From: Scleromitrula shiraiana
Lineage: Eukaryota; Ascomycota; Leotiomycetes; Helotiales; Sclerotiniaceae
DNA length: 64,000 nt
NCBI GenBank assembly: GCA_028455995.1
Contig: JABELC010000012.1
Coordinates: 1,426,001 to 1,490,000 of the forward strand
Direction: 5' to 3'
Below, in pieces: positions 1-10,792 of the stretch; the stretch's first letter is position 1; each line of letters opens with the position of its first letter. A program made the position numbers and the translations under genes. Below the pieces are notes generated by a model. The model was given only the letters and a program-made list of their open reading frames with translations, had not been told where the DNA came from and made no database searches.

Positions 1-625
1 TTCAGCTGCTTCTTTCCTGAAGACCAATATGAAGAAGAAGAGAGATGGGCCTTGGAATCTTCCTGATATATATGTAACCAGATACATTCATTCGTATCTT
101 ACAGAATAAGGGCGAGAATATCATGCAAGGCCATGCTGCCGTTGCATGTCTGAGTAAAGCTGCATTACATGCCGCAAACTATTTGAGTCCGAGCCTATAC
201 CTACACACCGAACAAGACTTTTGCCAACTTCACCAAAGACGGTACAGTAATACCCTGGGCATCAAGAAATGTGATGAACAAAAACACCACCAAACATGAC
301 ATACATGCTGTGTAAGGCAAGTAACATTTCTCACTGCATACGAAAAAGTGGACCTACAACCAAAAACAAGGGGTTTACGATGCAAACCAAATAAAAATTT
401 GATTCGATAGTAATCTCCTTAATAGGTTCACAATGTTTGAAGCAATTTATGAACCTTGGAAAGGGATGGAGTCTCTTGTGATGAATCTGATATTTGAAGA
501 TATTCTTGGCTTGTGAAACACGGATCATTCCGTAAGCCGGAGATTTTTCAATGTTTGGTCCAAGCTGAAGCTATGTTCTAATAACACCACTAAAATTTAT
601 CCCTCCAAACCACCTCCCGAATAAA
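1..625. other. Left-edge intergenic region
   Basis: No gene is supported here. Plus-strand frames 1 and 2 are both open from the window edge, closing near 66 and 109, so this could be the 3' end of a gene lying mostly outside the window. The two frames cannot be told apart from sequence alone. A 65-codon minus-strand frame (331-528) has no recognisable motif and looks like chance. The last ~100 bases must carry the COQ9 promoter and leader. Confidence 0.4.
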
Positions 626-1511
626 ATGTCATCTACCACAATACGACATCTACCACGCCGTCTTCGGCCCTTCCAAGCGATTCCTAAAATATCCGTCCTC
701 CCCTCGCCAATCTCGAAATCCTACCATTCTTACGACCGGCCCAATTCTGACGCTGATTCCTCCCCGTTTCCCCCCACCGAAACATCGATTCTCCGCGCTT
801 CCATCCCACATATCCCAACACATGGTTTCACGCTCTCCACTATCTCCCTCGGCGCTCAAGATGTTGGCTACATACCCGCATCGACCAATCTTTTCCCAAA
901 GGGGGCGTTCAGTCTAGTGCATTACCATCTATATACACAAAGATTAGCTCTTAAGAATCATAAGGACTTGATTGTTTCACAACCAGATGTAGAGGGAACA
1001 GAGCCGCCGAAAGGCGTAGGGAAAAGAGTAAAAGCTTTAACATGGGAGAGATTGATGGGAAACAAGGAAGTAGTACATAAGCTACAAGAGGTTCGTCTAT
1101 TCCCCAGCCGTAAACCAGTATATCACTTTGAACTTCCTCTTTCCACAATCCACAGCTAACATTCCACCCACTCCGTAGGGCCTAACCCAACTCACTCTCC
1201 CTACCAATCTTCCCACATCTCTCCGTGAACTCCACCTTCTCTCAGACGAAATATGGTTTCTAGCAGGTGATATCTCAGTTGATTCATCATGGTATACGAA
1301 ACGCGCCTCATTAAGTACAATATATGCAGCGACGGAGCTATTCATGACGACAGATAAATCTGTAGACTTTAAAGATACGAGGGAGTTCTTGGACAGGAGG
1401 TTTAATGATTCTCAGGCTCTCGGTGATATGATGCGTAATGTAGAAGAGTGGGTTGGGTTCACAGCAAGGGCGAGTATTAATGTTCTAAGGAGCAGGGGAG
1501 TAAGAATATGA
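626..1511 (+). CDS. COQ9: Ubiquinone biosynthesis protein COQ9, mitochondrial
   Basis: COQ9 is a lipid-binding protein of the mitochondrial inner membrane that works with COQ7 in the hydroxylation step of coenzyme Q synthesis. There are two exons, 626-1090 and 1179-1511. The intron 1091-1178 starts GTTCGT and ends TAG in phase 0. The product is 265 residues, close to yeast COQ9 (about 260). The first ~40 residues are rich in Arg, Ser and Pro and poor in acidic residues, as expected of a mitochondrial presequence. The family signature is visible: PASTNLFPKGAFSLVHYHL around residue 92, and in exon 2 a Trp-rich stretch with DEIWFLAGDISVDSSWYTKR. The gene converges with SMC6, whose stop lies 353 bp downstream. 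Splicing is inferred from reading phase and from the continuation of family motifs; the gene looks intact. Confidence 0.9.
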
Positions 1512-1864
1512 GATGGGAGGAAATAAATATACATCTAATTTGATATAGAGATGATGTCTGACTCAAAATATACAACTGTATATTAGGCACTGGGTTGTGA
1601 TAGCACAACACAGGTAGAAGGAATAAATGAATTCATGTATCGTGTTAAATTCATGGTTACCACTACGGGCAACGCCACTATCAGTATCATTCAAGATGAA
1701 GATCTAGGAGGCCTATGTGAACCAACGCCCTAGCAATCGTAAGCTATAACACAAGATCCAGACCCAAGACTCTACTTTTTACATATATCCCACCCAAAAT
1801 ATCCATCCCTTCCTCGACGCCCCTACCCTTCCTGAACACCATGCATAAAACAGTCATATTTTGC
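1512..1864. other. Convergent 3' intergenic region of COQ9 and SMC6
   Basis: This 353-bp spacer lies between the stop codons of two convergent genes. It must hold both 3' untranslated regions and polyadenylation sites. I see no open frame or repeat of note. Confidence 0.5.
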
Positions 1865-4800
1865 TCATCGACCATTCTCTATCATATGATCAATGCGCCT
1901 CTCCTTCGGATCTCTTGGATCAGTAAGCCTATCATCGTTAGCAATAGAACTAGCATACAGTAATCGGGATTCATATACTTAATAACGTGAACATCGTCGT
2001 CAATATCCACACCATTACCTAGAGCTTTAGGCGTAATGAGAATAAACTGTTTACCAACAGCTCGTCGAGCAGCAGAAATCTGGGTTTTAGGAGTTAACAA
2101 AGTTTGGGATGGCACAGGATTGGAATTTGGTAGGGGTTGGGATGGCGATGGCCTATGGCAATATATCCCCTTGGTGAAACTTACAATCATCTTAGTACTC
2201 ACGTCACGATTGACATCGTCCATGAATACGTCAAATTCATCCAAGCATCGTAAAGGAGCTCCCATAGCTTCCCATAGAGCTAAGAGGAGGCAAATTGAAG
2301 AAAAGGATTTCTCTCCACCAGAGAGTGTCTTCGTTTCCCGACCTTTTTTGTTGCCGCTAGTTTCATCCGGCTCGACATGAACATCCAATAACTTTCGTTT
2401 GTGGTCAATTGTAAGTTTTCCGCGGAACGCTCTTTCGCTAAGCAAATAGTTGAAATTGATGCGGGATCTCGCGGAAATGTGTCTCTGGAAACTGCGGAAT
2501 GCTTTAATACGATCCTGGAAAGATTGCTTGAGTAATGACAACAATTCCGTCTGCTGCTTTCTGTTCAAGCGAGCCTGGTCTAATTTCTCCTTTGCAATTA
2601 CTACAGCGTCCATGATCTCTTGATCAGTAGCGCCAAGTTTGTCGGAATATCGCTTTAATTGATCTCTAAGGCTACTGAGCTTGGCATCGAGACTAGCCCT
2701 GGTCTCTGTAGGTGGGACCTCGACTCTTTGGCACACGTTGCTAGCTTGACTCGCGAAATCTGCGACCCGTTCAACTTGGTTCTGGACTTTTTGTTCTTCT
2801 TCCCCTTTGCGGATCTTGAGACGTTCGAGTTCATCAATTGCACTATTTTTCTCTGTTAGTGCAATTGTACGAGCTGACTGTTTGCTCTTCAACTTTGAGC
2901 GTGCATCAGAGATCAGCTTCTCATGAGCCACAACATGTTGTTTAGCGGCTTTGAGTATGGCTTTCTTCTCATTAGCCTTCTGGTTAAGTTCCTGTTTGTT
3001 GAGAGCGGCGCTGCCATACGTGTCCTCGTACATTCTGACATCTTTATTTGCGTCCTCTTGCGATTTCCTAAGTGCATCTAATAAACCGTCATCACCACCC
3101 AGGTTGGCTAATTCAGCCTCGAGTGATTCGACGGCATCCGCAGTTTTCTGCGCTTTGAGTTTGAGCTTAGCCTGGTTCGTCTTATGCAAACTAATTGCTT
3201 TTTCTGCATCGGAAGCTTTCTTTTGAAGGTCGGTGTGAGCTCTTCTGAGTTCTAAGGCCTCCGCTTTGAGTTGCTTCAGATTATCCTTCAATAACAACAA
3301 CCGAGCTTCGGAATCAGTAGCCATACGAGGCCTTCGCTGAGGGGGCAGAGGCTTGACAAAGTCCGATGCACTGTTCTGGTTGTTGTTACCGGTGAGGTAC
3401 AATCGAATTCCATACCCTCTTTTGTTTGGATTGTGAGTATAACATTGTTTCACGTGAGCTAGACTAGAAGAACCAGGTTGCATGATTCGGAAGGCATCGT
3501 CCCGATTTTCTACCAACAGCAACTGCTCGATGGCGTGATTGATGATCAATGTTTTCCAAGCAAGTTCGTTATCTATCTCCAGCATCCTCAAAACGGTCAT
3601 AAACTGCGGATCCGGTTCATTTAATGTATCAATTTGTTTGCCGTTGTCGATGAATATGTTAGAATATTGCAGTCCAACTTGATTCATCATGCGCTGCAAT
3701 CTGACCTGATCCGATTGGGTCGTGACGATAAAAGCATTTAGGGTGCCACCGAGCACTACTTCGAGGATAGAAGACCACTTGGCATCGCGAAGCTTCAGAT
3801 GCATTCCAATTGGGCCGACGGGTTTCTGACGAAATCCTCCATCTCTGTTGATTCTATCAAGCAGCGCGGGCATCTCCTTTACATACCCGTCGATGGGATT
3901 TGGACGTTCCATTTCCGCGCTCCTTACTGTCTCCTCACACATCCTGGCTTCTTTGGTTTTCGCGGACAACGGTACCTCTGACTTGGAAACTGCGTTTTTT
4001 GCGGCCTGGCTCCTTTCAATAAGTTGACGCAATTCAACATGAGTGTCATCGAAAGCTTTTTGCGCTTGTGAAGCAGCTTCTTTGGCGGTTTCAATTTCGG
4101 CTAGTTTTCGGGTGTGAGATCCACCATTAGCATTCTCAATCCGTTGAAGCTCCGCATCTATATCACTTTGGATTTTAGCGGCCTTTGTCTGGGCTTGCTT
4201 GAGTTCTTCTCTCACGCCACGCTGATCTGTATGAACCTTTTGGACCTCTGCATCTACAGCATCAGACTCGGATTTGGCGTCCGAGTGTGCTTCATTTAAG
4301 GGGATAAGCTCCTCCTCGAGTTTCTTAGTTTTTTCCTCTGCTCGATCGACCGAATTATTGACTTCTTCGAAGTATTGGCTCCGCTCACCCACCAGTCTCT
4401 CTTGCCGCTCAATCTTCTGCTGCGTTGCAGCTACATTATTCCTACGCTCTTCCAATTCATTCTCTTGCTCCACAACCTGGCACCATGCAAGTTGTCTTCC
4501 TAATTCCTTCTTTGCAGCCCTCATTTTGTCGTGTTGTCTAACAATTTTTTCCTTTGCTTGAGCCTCTTTAAGGATCTTTTCCAGGTCCTGAAAATTATCC
4601 TCGCTATCTTTTAAAAGTGCTTCTATTTGATCACAAATTTCGGAAACAAGTGCGTAATCGTTGTCAAGTTGTTGAAGTTGTACACCTTTCACGAAGAATT
4701 GGTATTTCATGGCCGGGGTAGATTTAGTGATAAAGGTCTTTGCCTCGTCTTGAGTAAGAACATTCATAGGATTGTCGACTTGAAGTTGAAAGTACTCAAT

Positions 4801-5587
4801 AACATCGTCCATATCACCTTTTTTGGTCGATATAATTCTTCCCGATGCACTCTTTAGCTTGTAACTACTGCCGTTTGATTGCGTAAAATGACGTTCGATA
4901 ATAATGATTTTTCCATAAATATCTGGTTGATAGGCGCCATCACCCTGATTTTTGAGTTTGATGATAAGTATTCCTTGCTCGGTGCCCGACTTGATTAAAC
5001 TCTTCATGCTCGATCCTCGATTTGTACTACTTGGCTTCCCGCCCAGGCATAGCGTGATGGCAGTCAGAACGGCACTCTTTCCACTTCCATTCATACCCAC
5101 AACAAAATTGATAAGTGGTCCCAACTTAACGCTCAATCTTTCGTGATTCATAAAGTTCACGCATATAATCTCCTCGATAATGCCGTTTTCTGCCGCAAGA
5201 TTATCGCCTAGCTGTTGGTTGTTGGCAAGGAATCGTTGTGTTGCAATTTCATCATCTCTGTCGGGATTATCTAAATGCTTGAAACCAGCATCGCGAATAA
5301 TCTCATATTGTGTTGCAGGAGGCATAGACATATCTTCATCTTCGTTATTGTTTGTACTTTCAGCCCCCGAAGAGCTTGGGTCATCATCATGGGCGATGGA
5401 GATGCGCGCTCGTTTCCGTTGCTGCGGCGGACTATCAGTATACTATTGTACATGGATGGGAAACGCGGGGAAAATATGAATTACTCACATTATCATGTCG
5501 TAAACTTGAGCTTGCAGTAACAACCTCTCCATCACCACCACCATCATCATCATCATCACCATGCCTTGTGCGCTTTCGAGGAGCCAT
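1865..5587 (-). CDS. SMC6: Structural maintenance of chromosomes protein 6 (SMC5/6 complex)
   Basis: SMC6 is an ATPase of the nuclear SMC5/6 complex, which acts in DNA repair and in resolving recombination intermediates. There are four exons on the minus strand: 5587-5489, 5421-2185, 2079-1979 and 1928-1865, giving 1166 residues. The domain order is an acidic/Ser N-tail, Walker A GMNGSGKSA near residue 142, a coiled coil, the SMC hinge around residues 566-710 (IGMHLKLRDAKWSSILE), a second coiled coil, the ABC signature LSGGEKSFSS near 1065 and Walker B LRCLDEFDVFMDD just after. The start at 5587 (MAPRKRTRHG) was chosen because GTGAGT at 5488 joins in phase to the exon beginning QRKRARIS at 5421. 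The 105-bp intron 2080-2184 is in frame and stop-free, but the family continues STKMI directly into SAARRAVGKQFILITP, so it is treated as an intron. The last intron (1929-1978) restores the C-terminus KLTDPRDPKERR. The SMC6 assignment rests on overall resemblance and the hinge and Walker sequences. Confidence 0.93.
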
Positions 5588-6539
5588 CTTGATATGCAAC
5601 ACCAAGATGAACTTCCAAGAAAGTTGATGTTGAACAAACGCGTCCAAGCTCTCTGGTTGAAATTAATTTACGCGTAAACACCGTTGGACATATTCTAGAA
5701 CTCCATCATACGTTGACGATAAGCACGATGGACCGAGCGTTGTGTGGGGTACTACCGTACTACCTTCGCTACCCTGTTGCTGTACCTACGAGCGAGCCTA
5801 TTAAGCCAGGAGTTAATACATTTCTTTAAAGTCCGTCCTTGAAAGTCCGTTCAAGATATAGATATCTAATATAGAATTGAAGACATACCTACAGGCATTG
5901 ATGTCAAAATTGATCTAATTCACCTCCGGTCCGGTGGAAGAACTAAACTACGAACACGGAAATGGGAGTTCCGTTCGTACGGACATGCAAGAGCAATGAT
6001 ATAGTAACATATTACCGTTATGTACGTCAACGTTCTACGGATTGCCCGATTAAGGTTGAGGATCTACCCCAGAGGAGCTATCTGTAGACCCATAGTCTAT
6101 AGATTGCTTCAAGGCTGGCACGATCATTCTCTACTCTTTATGTGTTGATAATAGCCTGCCTAGGTGGTAATATCAACTTAACAGCACTGCATATGCCAGA
6201 CTAAATTCTTACAATTTACCCACATATAAGATTGACGCCGCTATGGAGCAAATTGGAAGAAGCTGATTCTCCTAAAGCGGGAACTTAATTTCAAGTCAAC
6301 GGTTTACAGACTCAATCTAACGAGGGTTTTGTTGGAAGTGAAGACCAAAAGTTGGATTGAGTCTGTAGACCGTTGACTTGAGATAAAATTCCCACTTTAG
6401 GAGAGCCAACGCAGCGGCATCCGCTTTATACCATTATGGGCATGCTAATATATCTCATCAAGTTATAAGTATGAGCAATGTTGCTACCAAAATACATGCT
6501 ATGCAATACTTACTATCCTAATTCTCACAACACTTGAAA
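5588..6539. other. Intergenic region upstream of SMC6 and the oxidoreductase relic
   Basis: This is a divergent spacer of about 950 bp. It holds the SMC6 promoter, the long palindrome at 6269-6403 (listed separately) and AT-rich DNA. No open frame in it looks coding. Confidence 0.5.
6269..6403. repeat. Imperfect inverted repeat, 53-bp arms
   Basis: The arm 6269-6321 and the arm 6351-6403 are reverse complements over 53 bp with about six mismatches, separated by a 29-bp spacer. Each outer end carries CTCCTAAAG (or AGGAG in reverse), and the inner parts share TCAAGTCAACGG and ACAGACTCAATC. The length and mismatches fit a decayed foldback or MITE-type element, or a fossil inverted duplication. 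No target-site duplication is obvious at the edges. It ends 136 bp before the ATG of the broken oxidoreductase gene. Confidence 0.8.
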
Positions 6540-7656
6540 ATGTCAGAACCATTTAATATCTTGATTATTGAAGGCGGACCGACTGGATTAAGTACTGCCT
6601 CATCTATTGTTCGTCAAAACCACTCAACCCTCCTTATCGATTCCGGCGAGTATCGAAATGTTGACGCTCCTGTGCACACTGTGCCCACATGGGATCATCG
6701 CAACGCTAGCGAATTCCATAGCATTGCAAGAAAGGATTTCGACCGCTATGGTTCTGCTCAGGTAGAAAGCTCTAAAGTAACAGCTATCAAACAGAAAGAA
6801 TGGCTCTTCCAAGTTACATGTGCAGATGGAAAGGTCTGGGAAGGCCATAAGATAGTGTTAGCTACTGGCGTTGTTGACGTCTTTCCGGATATAGAAGGAT
6901 ATGCCGATTGTTGGGTTACTGGAATGTCAGTGATTAATCTCTCGTTGGTCATGTTTTAACGCTCATACTAAATGTCACCTAGCTTCCATTGTCTCTACTG
7001 TCACGGATGGGAAGATCGAGATGTATCGTCATCTGGTGTACTTGCCGAAGGGGATCTTGCAAACCCTGCTCTGGTAATATGTCTAGCACGACAGGCTCTC
7101 CGACTTTTTAAAGAAACTACCATTTACACACTTGGCAATAAAGAGTTAGCCGCTAGCCTCGACAAATGGAAGACAGCACAGTTGAAAGTTGATTCCAGAC
7201 CTATGAAAAGGCTTGAAAAAGCACACCAAAGTTGAAGGATATTTGGTCCATAAACCCAAGACTGTACTTAGGGGTGATCTAGCACAACAACTTGGTCTTG
7301 AAACGACTCCCAGGGGCACGATCAAAGTCAATCCACCATTTAACCAAACAAGCTTAAGAGGTATGTTTAATCTCTTCCACTCTGCACTTCCCAATCCGCC
7401 CATTCATCTTCTACATCCTCCTAATCTCTCAATTTAACTTATTTATTCTCATTTCTTCTCAAATATTTCCACAATAAGCAATTGCTATCCTAGCAAACTA
7501 ATATCCGAACTAGGTGTATACGCAGCCGGAGATATCTCCAACCCTTTCCAAGCCGTCAACCAAGCCCTATACTCCGGTACTCTATGCGCAGGCGGCGCAT
7601 CTCTACAGCTCCAAGCCGAAGAATATGGGGACAAGTCTTTCTGGGAAACGATGTAA
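6540..7656 (+). pseudogene. Thioredoxin-reductase-like FAD oxidoreductase, frame-broken
   Basis: This resembles the fungal thioredoxin-reductase-like / dithiol oxidase group (GliT-like), small FAD/NAD(P) flavoproteins with a redox CxxC. The N-terminal exon 6540-6925 joins in phase across the intron 6926-6982 to FHCLYCHGWE, which contains the CxxC. That frame then reaches DSRPMKRLEK and runs into a stop after AHQS (7233). The rest of the protein continues one frame over from about 7213 (VEGYLVHKPK, LAQQLGLETTPRG), through an intron 7361-7513, to GVYAAGDISNPFQAVNQAL and a stop at 7656. No usable splice pair bridges the break, and by family spacing roughly 15-20 residues seem to be missing there. 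The FAD-binding GxGxxG also reads EGGPTG, with the first Gly replaced by Glu. A sequencing error could cause the frame break but would not explain the missing segment or the Gly change. Confidence 0.75.
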
Positions 7657-8525
7657 TGTTGTCGGTGTGCTGAATTTTCAGGGGCTATGATTAGTAGAGA
7701 TTTGCCATTTTGCATTCTCTTGGTATGATGAATTGTTTAGGAATAAGAATGTTATATGAATGATAGTTATTGCTAGTTCGAGGATAGTACCAACTGCTGA
7801 ATTATACTTATGTTTGTCCAACGTGTTAAAAACTAGTGCTACCAGCACTATCAATGAAGCCTAAATCGTTTCTATGGTTGATCCAGCTTGCAAGGACGGC
7901 GAATGGACAGAAGATACGATTAAGTATTACAACTGGATAAGTTGTTCGATATCTTCAACAACTCACATTGGTTCCAACATCCAATGATTGGTCTTATCCA
8001 CATATAATTTGATGATTTGATAGAAACTCAGAACTAAATGTTGGTGTTGCGCTGGATTGATCCTGTACGAGTGAGCACTAACAGAGTGCACATAAAGATG
8101 CTTGTTAGTTTCTAGGGAGATATCAATTGTTGGTTATAATATCCAGATAGACTTGTATAAAGTTGGTATTTTGTCTTACAGGTAAGTAACTAGATGCTGT
8201 TTGTGCTTGATCAGTTCAGTAAGTGATTTTGTAGTGTTTAGTTTTGTGTTAGATCCCAAGTGAGATAGTGGTGCAGACAATAGCTAGTTTGAACATGTAC
8301 GAGAGCAAAGGTTAAACAAGACAAATACAGACGGACGTTGATGAATGAATCATGAATGTTCTTCGAGGTTTGGGGTTCATTTATGTAGTTTTCTATATAC
8401 CGCATTGAATCCAGCCTCAACTGAACTCATCTGGTCTAACGAAAATGAAACCAGTAATATACAAAGCTAAATACATATTCTAGTATTTATTTGCAAAAAA
8501 GTCTAGAATGCTAAAGATGCTATAT
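7657..8525. other. Convergent intergenic region
   Basis: This 869-bp AT-rich spacer lies between the oxidoreductase relic (+) and the cystathionine gamma-synthase stop (-). I see no coding frame, RNA gene or long repeat in it. Confidence 0.45.
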
Positions 8526-10460
8526 TCATGAGCTCGCGTCTTCCGCCGCCTTTAATGCCACCGCAAATCGTGACCTAAGATCATCAGGATCTTCCAATCC
8601 AACACTAATACGAAGTAATTCAGCCGGCACACCAAACTGTGCTGCCCAGTCTAACTCGAGGAAATGCGCTAAAATCACATATGGCGAGATCAATGTAAAG
8701 TTTGTTCCTAGACTGGGACCCTTGGCCGTCTCGATTCTATCGAAGAACGCGATAGCTTGAGCGGTGGTGTGGAGTGTAAATGAGAGGAGGCCACCATATC
8801 CACCATTTGGCGTACGACAATCATCGTAGCACGATTTATCGTCGTTGTACTTCGGGTAGTAAACATTTTTAACGAGAGGATGGGCTCTTAGAACATCGCA
8901 GATGATTTCTGAATTGACGTTGATCTTCTCAATTCGAGATACAAAGTGACGACTGTTTCTTTCCATGAAAATGACATCCTCTGCCCAGTAATTGTTATCT
9001 TCGAATTCAATCTTGGCAGTGTTCTTCAAGGCTTGGTAATATTTTCCTCGGGGATTGAAGATCGCACTACCTCCCATGACATTACATTCTCCTGAGAAGA
9101 TCTTTGTAAGACTGCTCACGACCACATCTGCAAATGGTAGGATATGTACGTTTATCATGTTGCTGATTGTCTCGTCAACCACCACAGCGAAGTCGTATTC
9201 GTCAGCTAGTGCTCGTATCCGTTTTAGATCAGGACACTTCAGCATGGGATTTCCTGGAAACTCGCAAAACAACGCAAGATATCTCTCTCCCGATTTGAGT
9301 CTTTTCTCCAAGTCATCGAGGTCCTGAGAGGAACCATTTCCGTAGAAGATACATCCAGGACCGAATTTCTCTAGAATCTTGAGAGTATCGACGTAAGGGA
9401 ACCCAAAAGAGATACTTTTGAAAGATCCCCTAGCCTTCAACATCATCTTGTGGGTATTAAAAATAGAGTTCATCCCACAAGGGTAAAGATAAACGTCATC
9501 CTCGGAGAGCTCAGCAACCCCACGCATGTTTGAGGGCATGTCTTTGCTTGGAGTCTGAGCCAAGTCTACCTCTCCGACCAAAGATCCAGCTATTCTTCGA
9601 CGAATTGCCGATTTGGCGTTGTCTAAAAAGGCGACATTAAGATTTCGGCCGAAACGTTCCTCCAAGAATTGTGAGCTCTCCTGAGCCTCTGTGTTCACTG
9701 GTGAAACAGGAGAATGGCCTTCATTCTTATTCGGACCGTGGTTGTCTTTAGATGTCTTGTCTATTGATCCTTTTTGATATCTTCTGGGACCTTTGAATAC
9801 CTTTCCGCCATTTTCAGAACCTAGCGAAGTTGTCTTTTTAACTAATAGTCCTTCTTGGAAGAGAGTGTGGCAAAACTCGGCTCTCCTGCTTGAGATGCCA
9901 TCACCAGAGTGTTGCCAATATTGCTTTGCAACAGAAAAGAATTTCGTAGGGTACAAAACAGCAGAAACTGAAGGAGAGACTTTGCGAATGTTTTCTGGTG
10001 CTCCAGGTTCAAGGACCAGATCGATTACTTTCAACTTGTCCGGAGAGATGGACTTGTCCCTCAAAAGCATGAATGCCTCACAACTTTTGGCAGTCTTGGT
10101 TGATGGGAATAGCATTGCCTGCTCATCTGAACTTCCATATGCTCTTGCAACATCCTCCGCGAATGCTACGATAAGTTTGTGTATAAAAAACCTTGGTCAC
10201 GAGGTCAATATCAGTGTATTGAAAATAAACAATGAGGATAAAACTAACCTTGGATAACCTGTGGTCATTTGGTCAACCACTCTCCGATCACCTTCTTCAT
10301 AACCAACGTTGTCTCTCCATGTTGGAAGAGATACACTTGCGGCCTTGTATGAAACAGTCAACGTTGGCTCATATAAATTTTTTCGACTTTTATAGACAAT
10401 GGGATTACTCACGTGTGGTGTAAGGGCTGGTATAGACTCCCCAAGTTCAATGACCGACAT
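8526..10460 (-). CDS. Cystathionine gamma-synthase (Str2-type, PLP-dependent)
   Basis: This is a PLP-dependent Cys/Met-metabolism enzyme of the fungal cystathionine gamma-synthase type, which joins cysteine to an activated homoserine in the transsulfuration route. There are three exons, 10460-10413, 10343-10249 and 10191-8526, giving 602 residues. Both introns begin with usable donors (GTGAGT, GTTAGT), and their removal restores AASVSLPTWRDNVGYEEGD and GYPRFFIHKLIVAFAEDVA. The PLP lysine lies in SSLTKIFSGECNVMGGS. Upstream of it, FAVVVDETISN supplies the cofactor-ring Asp, and LRISVGLEDPDDL closes the enzyme as is usual. Residues of roughly 190-250 form a basic, low-complexity insert typical of the long fungal Str2-like proteins. 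The gene is divergent from UTP22, 332 bp apart. The exact reaction (gamma-synthase versus a related gamma-lyase) is assigned from family resemblance. Confidence 0.88.
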
Positions 10461-10792
10461 GTTTATTTTCTATCAGAAAGACAGTGATAATATGAATCGT
10501 ATACGTTGATAGAAATCTGTCTCAGTCTATAATGTTAAAGGAGAAAGGCTTCAAAGTTTCATTATATGAGGTCTATTTACTAAAAATTACCAATGAATAA
10601 TATATTTTCTTATCCGTTATCGGCATCGGAGGTCGGAGGGTCAGGGTAGCTTCCGCTGAAATTTAAGCTTAAATGATTGCATGTGGAACTGAGACATGCT
10701 ATAACTTTTTTTTGGAAAAATAATTTTGGCTTGGCTTTGGACGACAAGAACTCAAAACGCAACATTCCCACATTTGATCGTACAATTTACAA
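10461..10792. promoter_or_regulatory. Shared divergent promoter region, CGS / UTP22
   Basis: These 332 bp separate two divergently transcribed start codons, so both promoters and both leaders must fit here. I cannot assign individual TATA or activator sites. Nothing in it looks coding. Confidence 0.5.

Noticed and set aside
331..528. 65-codon minus-strand frame near the left edge
   Set aside because: It has no motif, no splice partner and unremarkable composition.
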